Shown here: positions 8,540-16,766 of the stretch, piece after piece
How positions within the stretch are numbered: the stretch's first letter is position 1
How the letters are laid out: each line of letters opens with the position of its first letter
Assembly (NCBI RefSeq): GCF_018614615.1
Contig: NZ_JAGGOK010000029.1
Location: forward strand, 62,001-126,000
Length of the DNA stretch: 64,000 nucleotides
From: Streptomyces sp. ISL-100
Lineage (GTDB): Bacteria; Actinomycetota; Actinomycetes; Streptomycetales; Streptomycetaceae
Direction of reading: 5' to 3'
Program-made: the position numbers and the translations under genes
The notes under the pieces: model-generated
The model's database searches: none
What the model saw: only the letters and a program-made list of their open reading frames with translations
Told to the model about the DNA's origin: nothing

Positions 8540-10993
8540 TTACACCGGGCCTGCCAGGGCCGCGACCGGCGTTTTCAGTGGGGTGCCTGAGCCGTCGCGG
8601 CGCGGGTCCTGTTCCGGCAGTTCCACCGGGGCGCCGTTCCCGGCTGCCGCTCGGGCCGGAGCCGTGCCGGCCCAGGCCAGGATGAGGATGTCCTCGCCCT
8701 TGAGGAACCGCTGGCAGCGCACGCCGCCAGTGGCCCGGCCCTTGCGCGGGTACTGGTCGAACGGCGTCAGCTTCGCCGACGTCTCCGTGTCGCCGAGCAG
8801 CGTGCCGGCCGTGCCGGCCACCGTGAAGACCACGGCGTCCGCCGCCGGGTCCACCGCGGTGAAGGAGATCACCTTGGCGCCCTCGGCGAGCTTGATGCCC
8901 GCCATACCGCCCGCGGCCCGGCCCTGCGGCCTGACCTGTCCCGCCGGGTAGCGCAGCAGCTGGGCGTCGTCCGTGATGAAGACCAGGTCCTCCTCGCCGG
9001 TGCGCAGCTCGGCTCCGCCGACGATCCGGTCACCGTCCTTGAGGGTGATGACCTCCAGTTCATCCTTGTTGGACGGATAGTCCGGGACCACTCGCTTGAC
9101 CACGCCCTGCTCGGTTCCGAGCGCGAGCCCCGGCGAGGACTCGTCGAGGGTAGTGAGGCAGACCAGCGTCTCGTCCGGCTCCAGGGTCAGGAACTCCGTG
9201 ACCGGCGCCCCGCCCGAGAGGTTGGGCGCGGAGGCTGTGTCCGGCAGCTGGGGCAGGTCGATGACCGCGAGGCGCAGCAGGCGGCCGGACGACGTCACCG
9301 CGCCCACGTCGCCACGCGCCGTCGCCGGCACGGCCGAGACGATCACGTCGTGCTTGGTGCGCCGGGCGTCGTCCAGGGCGAGGGGCTCACCGTTCGCGGT
9401 ACGAGCCAGCAGCCCGGTCGAGGACAGGAGGACCCGGCACGGGTCGTCCGCGACCTCCAGCGGTACCGCGGCGACCGGCGAACTGCCGGACTCCAGCAGC
9501 ACGGTGCGCCGGTCGGTGCCGAACTTCTTCGCGACCGCGGCCAGTTCGGTCGAGACCAGCTTGCGCAGCTCGGTGTCCGACTCCAGGATCCCGGTCAGCT
9601 CGTCGATCTCGCCGGTGAGCCTGTCGCGCTCGGCCTCCAGCTCGATCTTGTCGAACTTGGTGAGCCGGCGCAGCGGCGTGTCCAGGATGTACTGCGTCTG
9701 GATCTCGCTCAGCGAGAAGTGCTCGATCAGCCGCTCCTTGGCCTGCGCCGAGTTGTCGCTGGAGCGGATGAGGCGGATGACCTCGTCGATGTCGAGCAGC
9801 GCGACGAGCAGGCCGAGCACCAGGTGCAGCCGGTCGCGCCGCTTGGTGCGGCGGAACTCGCTGCGACGGCGTACGACCTCGAAGCGGTGATCGAGATAGA
9901 CCTCCAGCAGCTCCTTGAGGCCCAGTGTCAACGGCTGACCGTCCACCAGTGCCACGTTGTTGATGCCGAAGGTCTCCTCCATCGGCGTCAGCTTGTAGAG
10001 CTGCTCAAGAACGGCCTCGGGGACGAAGCCGTTCTTGATCTCGATGACCAGACGCAGGCCGTGCGAGCGGTCCGTGAGGTCCTTGACGTCCGCGATGCCC
10101 TGGAGCTTCTTCGACGAGACCAGGTCCTTGATCTTCGCGATCACCTTCTCCGGGCCGACCGTGAAGGGCAGTTCGGTGATCACCAGGCCCTTGCGGCGCG
10201 CCGTCACGTTCTCCACGGTGGCCGTCGAGCGGATCTTGAAGGTGCCGCGGCCGTTCTCGTACGCGTCCTTGATCCCGCCGAGGCCGACGATCCGGCCGCC
10301 GGTCGGCAGGTCCGGGCCGGGCACGAAACGCATCAGCGTCTCAAGATCCGCCCCGGGGTGCTTGATCAAGTGCCGCGCGGCGGCGACGACCTCGCCCAGG
10401 TTGTGCGGCGGCATGTTCGTCGCCATGCCGACGGCGATCCCGGACGCGCCGTTGACCAGCAGGTTCGGATACGCCGCGGGAAGTGCGACCGGCTCCCGCT
10501 CCTGCCCGTCGTAGTTGGGGTTGAAGTCGACCGTGTCCTCGTCGATCGATTCCGTCATCAGCGACGTGGCGTCGGCCATCCGGCACTCGGTGTACCGCAT
10601 GGCGGCCGGCGGGTCGTCGTTGCCCAGCGAGCCGAAGTTGCCGTGCCCGTCGACCAGCGGCAGGCGCATCGAGAAGGGCTGAGCCATCCGCACGAGGGCG
10701 TCGTAGATCGACGCGTCGCCGTGCGGGTGCAGCTTTCCCATCACTTCGCCGACGACACGGGCGCACTTCACATAGCCGCGGTCGGGCCGCAGCCCCATCT
10801 CGTTCATCTGGTAGACGATGCGTCGGTGCACCGGCTTCATGCCGTCGCGGGCGTCGGGCAGCGCTCGCGAGTAGATCACCGAGTACGCGTACTCGAGGAA
10901 GGAGCCCTGCATTTCGTCGACGACGTCGACATCGAGGATCTTCTCCTCGAACGCATCGTCCGGCGGCGGGGTCTTCGTGCTGCGGCGGGCCAT
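8540..10993 (-). CDS. parC: DNA topoisomerase IV subunit A
   Basis: Breakage-reunion subunit of 817 residues, partner of ParE at the left edge. The N-terminal catalytic core contains the catalytic Tyr in [10 protein letters not shown] (AMRYTE motif). The quinolone-determining region precedes it ([17 protein letters not shown]). A C-terminal beta-propeller follows from about residue 500. The start at ATG 10993 has GAAGGAG 11 bases upstream; the open frame continues 27 codons further but without homology. ParC versus GyrA is inferred from gene context. Confidence 0.92.
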   Translation of the reverse strand: MARRSTKTPPPDDAFEEKILDVDVVDEMQGSFLEYAYSVIYSRALPDARDGMKPVHRRIVYQMNEMGLRPDRGYVKCARVVGEVMGKLHPHGDASIYDALVRMAQPFSMRLPLVDGHGNFGSLGNDDPPAAMRYTECRMADATSLMTESIDEDTVDFNPNYDGQEREPVALPAAYPNLLVNGASGIAVGMATNMPPHNLGEVVAAARHLIKHPGADLETLMRFVPGPDLPTGGRIVGLGGIKDAYENGRGTFKIRSTATVENVTARRKGLVITELPFTVGPEKVIAKIKDLVSSKKLQGIADVKDLTDRSHGLRLVIEIKNGFVPEAVLEQLYKLTPMEETFGINNVALVDGQPLTLGLKELLEVYLDHRFEVVRRRSEFRRTKRRDRLHLVLGLLVALLDIDEVIRLIRSSDNSAQAKERLIEHFSLSEIQTQYILDTPLRRLTKFDKIELEAERDRLTGEIDELTGILESDTELRKLVSTELAAVAKKFGTDRRTVLLESGSSPVAAVPLEVADDPCRVLLSSTGLLARTANGEPLALDDARRTKHDVIVSAVPATARGDVGAVTSSGRLLRLAVIDLPQLPDTASAPNLSGGAPVTEFLTLEPDETLVCLTTLDESSPGLALGTEQGVVKRVVPDYPSNKDELEVITLKDGDRIVGGAELRTGEEDLVFITDDAQLLRYPAGQVRPQGRAAGGMAGIKLAEGAKVISFTAVDPAADAVVFTVAGTAGTLLGDTETSAKLTPFDQYPRKGRATGGVRCQRFLKGEDILILAWAGTAPARAAAGNGAPVELPEQDPRRDGSGTPLKTPVAALAGPV

Positions 10994-11230
10994 CGCGGCT
11001 GCGGCTCCTTCGCGGTTCTGTCGGGGTGAGTTCTTGGGTCTGATGCCGACCATTGTGGACCGGCCCACTGACAACGCCGACCTCGACCCGTCCGTAGCGC
11101 CTACTCGGCGCCCGGGCGGTGCCTGCTCGTGCGTTCCCCGAGGGCGTACACCGGCCGGGAACTTCGCCAGGTGTCAGTGCGCTTGCATACAGTGGCAGGA
11201 CTTCTTCATATCGCGATCGAAGGGACGTAC

Positions 11231-12619
11231 ATGCCCATGGGTCACACGGCCACAGCGCAGGCCGGTTCCGGCGGCCTGACAGCGACCGAGCACCGGCTGG
11301 CCAATGGCCTGCGCGTGGTGCTCTCCGAGGACCACCTGACCCCGGTCGCCGCGGTCTGCCTCTGGTACGACGTGGGTTCGCGCCACGAAGTCAAGGGGCG
11401 CACCGGTCTGGCTCACCTCTTCGAGCACCTGATGTTCCAGGGCTCGGCGCAGGTCAAGGGCAATGGTCACTTCGAGCTGGTGCAGGGTGCGGGCGGTTCG
11501 CTCAACGGCACGACCAGCTTCGAGCGCACCAATTACTTCGAGACGATGCCCGCCCACCAGGTGGAGCTGGCTCTGTGGCTGGAAGCCGACCGGATGGGCT
11601 CGCTGCTCGCCGCGCTCGACGAAGAGTCCATGGAGAACCAGCGCGACGTCGTCAAGAACGAACGCCGCCAGCGGTACGACAACGTTCCGTATGGCACCGC
11701 GTTCGAGAAGCTGACCGCCCTCTCGTACCCGGAGGGCCACCCGTACCACCACACGCCGATCGGCTCGATGGCCGACCTGGACGCCGCGACCCTCGAAGAC
11801 GCGCGCGCCTTCTTCCGTACGTACTACGCGCCCAACAACGCGGTGCTCTCGGTCGTCGGCGACATCGACCCGGTGCAGACGCTCGCCTGGATCGAGAAGT
11901 ACTTCGGCTCCATCCCGCACCACGACGGCAAGCAGCCGCCGCGTGACGGCACGCTCCCCGAGATCATCGGCAAGGAGATCCGCGAGGAGATCCGCGAAGA
12001 GGTCCCGGCCCGCGCGCTGATGGCCGCCTACCGGCTCCCGCACGACGGCACCCGCGAGTCCGACGCCGCCGACCTGGCCCTCACCGTCCTCGGCGGCGGC
12101 GAGTCCTCCCGGCTGCACAACCGCCTGGTCCGCCGCGACCGGACGGCTGTCGCCGCCGGCTTCGGACTGCTGCGCCTCTCCGGCGCCCCCTCGCTCGGCT
12201 GGCTCGACGTGAAGACGTCGGCCGGCGTCGAGGTGCCCGACATCGAGCGCGCCGTCGACGAGGAGCTGGCCCGTTTCGCCGCCGAGGGCCCCACGCCCGA
12301 GGAGATGGAGCGCGCGCAGGCCCAGTTGGAGCGCGAGTGGCTCGACCGGCTCGGTACGGTCGCGGGCCGCGCCGACGAACTGTGCCGGTACGCCGTCCTG
12401 TTCGGCGACCCGCAGCTCGCCCTGACCGCCGTCAAGCGCGTCCTGGACATCACGGCGGAGGAGGTCCAGGCGGTCGCCAAGGCCAGGCTCCGCCCGGACA
12501 ACCGCGCGGTCCTGGTGTACGAGCCCACACATGCCGAGGACGCAGCCGCCGCCGCAGCCACCGACGAGACCGCAGCCGCCGCCGGCGAGACCGGAACGCA
12601 GGAAGGGGCGGACAAGTGA
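11231..12619 (+). CDS. M16 family zinc metallopeptidase, catalytic member
   Basis: Protein of 462 residues. The inverted zinc-binding motif HxxEH is present as HLFEH at residues 62-66, with the third ligand expected in the VVKNERRQRYDN region. Two M16 halves follow (peptidase and C-terminal). The likely role is processing of peptides or small proteins together with the next gene product. ATG 11231 is preceded by AAGGGA at a suitable distance; another ATG lies two codons later. The stop overlaps the GTG of the next gene, so the pair is translationally coupled. Confidence 0.92.
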   Translation: MPMGHTATAQAGSGGLTATEHRLANGLRVVLSEDHLTPVAAVCLWYDVGSRHEVKGRTGLAHLFEHLMFQGSAQVKGNGHFELVQGAGGSLNGTTSFERTNYFETMPAHQVELALWLEADRMGSLLAALDEESMENQRDVVKNERRQRYDNVPYGTAFEKLTALSYPEGHPYHHTPIGSMADLDAATLEDARAFFRTYYAPNNAVLSVVGDIDPVQTLAWIEKYFGSIPHHDGKQPPRDGTLPEIIGKEIREEIREEVPARALMAAYRLPHDGTRESDAADLALTVLGGGESSRLHNRLVRRDRTAVAAGFGLLRLSGAPSLGWLDVKTSAGVEVPDIERAVDEELARFAAEGPTPEEMERAQAQLEREWLDRLGTVAGRADELCRYAVLFGDPQLALTAVKRVLDITAEEVQAVAKARLRPDNRAVLVYEPTHAEDAAAAAATDETAAAAGETGTQEGADK

Positions 12620-14007
12620 CCGACACCGCAGCCGTCAGCATGAAGTTCCACCCGCAGCCGCAGGGGGGCACCCCCACGCCGTGGGCCTTCCCCGCCCCCG
12701 AGCGCGGCGCCCTGCCCAACGGCCTGACCGTGCTGCGCTGCCACCGCCCCGGTCAGCAGGTCGTGGCCGTCGAGGTCTTCCTCGCCGCCCCCCTGGAGGC
12801 CGAGCCGACGGGCCTGGACGGCGTGGCCACGATCATGGCGCGGGCCTTCTCCGAGGGCACCGACAAGCACTCCGCCGAGGAGTTCGCCGCCGAGCTGGAG
12901 CGCTGCGGCGCCACGCTCGACGCGTACGCCGACCATCCGGGCGTCCGGGTCTCCCTGGAGGTCCCCGTCTCGCGGCTGCCCAAGGCTCTCGGCCTGCTCG
13001 CCGACGCGCTGCGGGCGCCCGGCTTCACGGACAGCGAGATCGAGCGCCTGGTGGCCAACCGGCTCGACGAGATCCCGCACGAGACGGCCAACCCGTCCCG
13101 CCGCGCGGCCAAGCAGCTCTCCAAGGAGCTGTTCCCGGCGACCTCGCGCATGTCGCGGCCGCGCCAGGGCACCGAGGAGACGGTGGAGCGTATCGACTCC
13201 GCCGCCGTGAAGAGCTTCTACGCGGCGCACGTGCGTCCCGCGACCGCCACCGCGGTGGTCGTCGGCGACCTCGAAGGCACCGACCTGGACGCGATCCTCG
13301 CCGACACCCTGGGCGCGTGGAAGGGTGACACCGCCGAACCCCGTCCCGTGCCGCCGGTGACGGCCGACGACACGGGCCGTGTGGTCATTGTCGACCGGCC
13401 CGGCGCGGTCCAGACGCAGCTGCTCATCGGCCGGATCGGCCCCGACCGGCACGACCGTGTCTGGCCGGCCCAGGTCCTCGGCACGTACTGCCTGGGCGGC
13501 ACGCTCACCTCCCGCCTGGACCGCGTCCTGCGCGAGGAGAAGGGCTACACGTACGGCGTGCGCGCCTTCGGCCAGGTGCTGCGCTCCGCGGCCGACGGTA
13601 CGGGCGCGGCGATGCTGGCGATCAGCGGCTCGGTGGACACGGAGTCCACCGGACCGGCGGTCGAAGACCTCTGGAAGGTGCTGCGCACCCTCGCGGCCGA
13701 GGGCCTCACCGACGCCGAGCGCGACGTCGCCGTACAGAACCTGGTGGGCGTCGCGCCGCTCAAGTACGAGACGGCCGCGGCCGTCGCCGGCACGCTCGCC
13801 GACCAGGTCGAGCAGCACCTGCCGGACGACTTCCAGGCCCAGCTGTACGCCCGCCTCGCCGAGACAGGCACCGTGGAGGCCACCGCGGCGGTCGTCAGCG
13901 CCTTCCCCGGGGACCGCCTGGTCACGATCCTCGTCGGGGACGCGTCGCAGATCGAGGAGCCCGTCAGGGCGCTCGGCATCGGCGACGTGAAGGTGGTCGC
14001 AGGCTGA
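12616..14007 (+). CDS. M16 family peptidase-like protein, non-catalytic partner
   Basis: Protein of 463 residues with the M16 fold but no HxxEH: the equivalent region reads GLDGVATIMARAFSEGT. Like mitochondrial processing peptidase alpha, or paired bacterial M16 proteins, it probably forms a heterodimer with the catalytic subunit encoded just upstream. The start GTG 12616 overlaps the upstream stop (GTGA). The R/Y-type substrate-binding segment is retained near the C terminus (REEKGYTYGV). It ends 50 bases before a strong terminator. Confidence 0.9.
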   Translation: MTDTAAVSMKFHPQPQGGTPTPWAFPAPERGALPNGLTVLRCHRPGQQVVAVEVFLAAPLEAEPTGLDGVATIMARAFSEGTDKHSAEEFAAELERCGATLDAYADHPGVRVSLEVPVSRLPKALGLLADALRAPGFTDSEIERLVANRLDEIPHETANPSRRAAKQLSKELFPATSRMSRPRQGTEETVERIDSAAVKSFYAAHVRPATATAVVVGDLEGTDLDAILADTLGAWKGDTAEPRPVPPVTADDTGRVVIVDRPGAVQTQLLIGRIGPDRHDRVWPAQVLGTYCLGGTLTSRLDRVLREEKGYTYGVRAFGQVLRSAADGTGAAMLAISGSVDTESTGPAVEDLWKVLRTLAAEGLTDAERDVAVQNLVGVAPLKYETAAAVAGTLADQVEQHLPDDFQAQLYARLAETGTVEATAAVVSAFPGDRLVTILVGDASQIEEPVRALGIGDVKVVAG

Positions 14008-14056
14008 CGCGTGGTCGCCGACTGACCGCGTTACACCCCAAAGCGGGAGATTGAGG

Positions 14057-14086
14057 GACCCCGGCGGCCGAAAGGCTGCCGGGGTC
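14057..14086 (+). terminator. terminator of the M16 pair
   Basis: 13-bp stem with one G-U pair (GACCCCGGCGGCC / GGCTGCCGGGGTC), GAAA tetraloop, followed by ATTCCTGTATG. Confidence 0.85.
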
Positions 14087-14241
14087 ATTCCTGTATGTCC
14101 GTTTTGTTGTGGAGGTTGCCTGTCTGACCTGTGGGGTGCGTTACAAAACGCCGTGTCTGTTTGGTGATTAAAAGATGTCCCGCTTAGCGTCTCTCCGGCT
14201 GTCCGTCAGCAGTGAGCCGCATCCGCGGCACCGGGCAGCCA

Positions 14242-14386
14242 TCGCCGAGTCCCCGTCAGGCGCGAGCCTGGGGAGCCGGGGACCCAATCAGTCCCTGGGG
14301 TGAATCGGACGTCCTGTGTGCGTACGTACGCAGGGGTCCGTTGGAGACCTACCTGCTCCGAACCCGTCAGCTAACCCGGTAGGCGA
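14242..14386 (+). promoter_or_regulatory. c-di-AMP (ydaO/yuaA-type) riboswitch
   Basis: The 3' part carries the family hallmark GTCAGCTAACCCGGTAGGCG. The 5' part contains the GAGCCGGGGACCCAA and GGGGTGAATCGG elements in the usual order. The outer stem is formed by TCGCC at 14242-14246 and GGCGA at 14382-14386. In Streptomyces this class sits in front of cell-wall hydrolase genes and lowers expression when c-di-AMP is high. Here it precedes an exported M23 peptidase by 26 bases. The rest of the gap (14087-14241) presumably holds the promoter; no clear -10/-35 was seen. Confidence 0.9.
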
Positions 14387-14412
14387 GAAGGAAGGAAAGG
14401 ATCAGCCACTCC

Positions 14413-15276
14413 ATGGCGTTCACCCGTGCCACCGGGAAGCACCGTCGTCCGAGCCGCCTGACGCGCAGAAGCGCGAACATGGCGGGCGTCGCCGCCCTCG
14501 CGACGACCGGCGTCATCGGAGGCCTGGCCTCTCCGGCCCTCGCCGCCGAATCCGCCCTCGCCGTCGAGGACACCGGCCTCACCCAGGCCATCGTCATCGG
14601 CGACTCCCTCGCCGACCAGATCGCCGCTCAGGCCGAGAAGCAGCAGCAGGCCGCCGACAAGGCGGAGGCCGAGCGTAAGGCAGAGGCCGCGCGCAAGGCC
14701 GAAGCCAAGCGCAAGGCGGAAGCCAAGGCCAAGGCCGAGGCGGAGGCGCGGGCCAAGAAGGAGCGCGCCGCCCGCGAGGCCAAGGAGCGCGCCGCCCGCG
14801 AGGCCAAGGAGCGCGCCGCCCGCGAGGCCAAGGAGCGCGCCGCCCGCGAGGCGGAGCGCAAGCGCCTCAACGGCTACACCCTCCCGGTCGCCGGCTCTTT
14901 CGTGACCACCGGCTACAAGACCGGCGGCAACCTCTGGTCCTCCGGCAGCCACTCCGGCGTCGACTTCCGCGCCGCGTCCGGCAGTTCCGTCGTCTCCGTC
15001 GGTGCGGGCACCGTCGTCGAGGCCGGCTGGGGCGGGGCGTACGGCAACAACATCGTCATTCGCATGAACGACGGCACGTACACGCAGTACGGCCACCTGT
15101 CGTCCCTCGGCGTCTCCGTCGGCCAGAGCGTCGCCTCCGGCCAGCAGATAGGCCTCTCGGGCTCGACCGGCAACTCGACCGGCCCGCACCTGCACTTCGA
15201 GGCCCGTACGTCGCCCGACTACGGCTCGGACATGGACCCGGTCGCGTACCTGCGCGCGCACGGCGTGAACGTCTGA
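14413..15276 (+). CDS. secreted M23 family peptidoglycan endopeptidase with coiled-coil stalk
   Basis: Protein of 287 residues. A signal peptide (residues 1-~44, Arg/Lys-rich start and cleavage after SPALA) is followed by a long Ala/Glu/Lys/Arg coiled coil (~75-150) that includes four ERAAREAK repeats. The C-terminal LytM/M23 domain has zinc ligands in SHSGVDF (His, Asp) and GPHLHFE (HxH), so it looks active. The likely role is cleavage of peptidoglycan cross-bridges during growth or germination. Expression is probably under the c-di-AMP riboswitch upstream, and a strong terminator follows. Confidence 0.92.
   Translation: MAFTRATGKHRRPSRLTRRSANMAGVAALATTGVIGGLASPALAAESALAVEDTGLTQAIVIGDSLADQIAAQAEKQQQAADKAEAERKAEAARKAEAKRKAEAKAKAEAEARAKKERAAREAKERAAREAKERAAREAKERAAREAERKRLNGYTLPVAGSFVTTGYKTGGNLWSSGSHSGVDFRAASGSSVVSVGAGTVVEAGWGGAYGNNIVIRMNDGTYTQYGHLSSLGVSVGQSVASGQQIGLSGSTGNSTGPHLHFEARTSPDYGSDMDPVAYLRAHGVNV
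14761..14856 (+). repeat. 24-bp tandem repeat, four copies, inside the M23 gene
   Basis: Unit GAGCGCGCCGCCCGCGAGGC plus CAAG repeated at 14761, 14785, 14809 and 14833 (the last ends GGAG). Each unit encodes ERAAREAK, extending the coiled coil by about 1.2 nm per copy. The near-identity of the copies suggests recent slippage. Confidence 0.9.
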
Positions 15277-15302
15277 CGGCTCGGCCGCCCGTTCGTCGTC
15301 CA

Positions 15303-15331
15303 GAAGGCCCCGGCTTCCCGCCGGGGCCTTC
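15303..15331 (+). terminator. terminator of the M23 peptidase gene
   Basis: 12-bp perfect stem GAAGGCCCCGGC / GCCGGGGCCTTC with a 5-base loop. Confidence 0.85.
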
Positions 15332-15454
15332 CGCATGTCCAAAAGCCGTCCATGGATTCCCACCCCCCGTCGGAAATTGAGGAATGCTGCAATAGAGTCA
15401 CCGAACAAGCGTCGATCGACCGCGTCTCGCGGGGATTAAGGCGGAGGTTCGGTC

Positions 15455-16174
15455 ATGCGCATTCCCGCGCAGTCGGTATGCACGGCAATCCGTGACGACA
15501 TCGTTTCCGGTGTCTTCGCGCGGGGCAGCCGGCTCACCGAAGAGCTGCTGGCGCGCCGTTACGGTGTCTCCCGCGTCCCGGTGCGCGAGGCTCTGCGCAC
15601 GCTGGAGTCGGAGGGGTTCGTCACCACCCGGCGGCACGCGGGCGCCTGCGTGGCCGAGCCCACCGAGCAGGAGGCCGCCGACCTCCTGGAGGTCCGGACA
15701 CTGCTCGAGCCGCTGAGTGCGGCCCGCGCCGCCCAGCGGCGCACCGAGGCCCACCTCAAGGTGCTGCGCGGCCTGGTCAGGCTCGGCCAGGAGCGGGCCC
15801 GCCGGGGCGAGGGCGAGGATCTGCGCTCCCTGGGCACCTGGTTTCACGAGACGCTCGCCCAGGCGTCCGGCAGCCCCGGCCTCACGGCGCTGCTCACCCA
15901 GCTCAGGCACAAGATCGCCTGGATGTACGCCGTCGAGCGGCACGCCCGCCCCGCCGAGGCGTGGGCCGAACACGCCGCGATCGTCGACGCCGTGGCGCGC
16001 GGCGACGCGGAGCGGGCCCGGTCGCTGACGGCCCTGCACGCCGAACGGGCCTTGGCCGCACACCGGTTGCGGCGCCCCGGCCCGGAGCGCGAACGAGAGC
16101 GCGAACGAGAGCGCGGGCAAGGACGCGTGAGGACTTCGCAACATGCCGTAAACACCGTGAGTGGCTGCCATTAA
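15455..16174 (+). CDS. GntR family (FadR-type) transcriptional regulator
   Basis: Regulator of 239 residues. The N-terminal winged helix (ELLARRYGVSRVPVREALRT) is a clear GntR motif. The C-terminal all-helical FCD domain has metal-ligand-like residues (TWFHETLAQASG, EHAAIVDAVARGD). An Arg/Glu repeat tail (about residues 208-222) ends the protein. GGAGG lies upstream of ATG 15455. The ligand is unknown. It converges on ptsH, with a perfect palindrome between the two genes. Confidence 0.9.
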   Translation: MRIPAQSVCTAIRDDIVSGVFARGSRLTEELLARRYGVSRVPVREALRTLESEGFVTTRRHAGACVAEPTEQEAADLLEVRTLLEPLSAARAAQRRTEAHLKVLRGLVRLGQERARRGEGEDLRSLGTWFHETLAQASGSPGLTALLTQLRHKIAWMYAVERHARPAEAWAEHAAIVDAVARGDAERARSLTALHAERALAAHRLRRPGPERERERERERGQGRVRTSQHAVNTVSGCH

Positions 16175-16260
16175 CAGCCGCGCCGTATACAAAGAGGGTG
16201 AATTGGCGGGGCCTTGTTTCCGCTGCCTGCATTTCGCGGTGCACTGCCCCGCATAAAGCA

Positions 16261-16302
16261 AAGGAGCCGTGGCAACCCGAATTCGGGTTGCCACGGCTCC
16301 TT
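16261..16302. terminator. perfect 42-bp palindrome, bidirectional terminator
   Basis: Arms AAGGAGCCGTGGCAACCCGAA and its exact complement meet with no spacer, giving a central GAATTC. It lies between the convergent GntR gene and ptsH, with T-rich ends on both strands. It is best explained as an extremely stable two-way terminator. Confidence 0.85.
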
Positions 16303-16327
16303 CGTGAGAATTCGCCCGACCGAGTGG

Positions 16328-16609
16328 TCAGACGGTCTCGGGAAGCTCGTCCAGGCCCTCGGAAACCAGCTTCGCCAGGCGGTCGAGAGCGGCGTCGGAG
16401 CCGTCGGCCTCGGAAGCGAGCACGATCTCTTCGCCACCCTGCGCGCCCAGGCCGAGCACCGCGAGCATGGAGGCGGCGTTGACCGGGTTGCCGTCGGCCT
16501 TGGCGATCGTCACGGGCACACCCGAGGCGGTCGCGGCGCGAACGAAGATGGAGGCGGGCCGGGCATGCAGGCCTTCGGCCCAGCCGACGGTGACACGGCG
16601 CTCAACCAT
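16328..16609 (-). CDS. ptsH: phosphocarrier protein HPr of the PTS
   Basis: Protein of 93 residues. The PTS His motif LHARPASIFV contains the active-site His. The second conserved region (NAASMLAVLGLGAQGGEEI) corresponds to the Ser46 region, with Ser in AASM. HPr passes phosphate from enzyme I to sugar-specific EIIA proteins. The start ATG 16609 has AAGGG 8 bases upstream; an ATG five codons further up (16624) is in frame but lies upstream of that ribosome site. Confidence 0.95.
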   Translation of the reverse strand: MVERRVTVGWAEGLHARPASIFVRAATASGVPVTIAKADGNPVNAASMLAVLGLGAQGGEEIVLASEADGSDAALDRLAKLVSEGLDELPETV

Positions 16610-16766
16610 GGTGTTGCCCTTCATGTTCTAACGGTTGTCTAGACCAGTCTCTCACGGTGCGCGGGGCGGCCGTGCCCTCGGGCCTGTGCCGCCCCGCGCC
16701 GAAGTCCCAGTCTGCCGCCTCAGCCTGCCTCGCCCCGAGCGGCCCCGCGACCCGTAGGCTTTCGTC

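Noticed and set aside
8245..8590. Two short overlapping frames in the gap after the cobW-like gene
   Set aside because: Low-complexity Gly/Arg/Ala translations across a repeat and a terminator, no ribosome site.
9350..11029. 559-codon plus-strand frame opposite parC
   Set aside because: Shadow of parC codon usage; no family resemblance, and the minus-strand protein is unmistakable.
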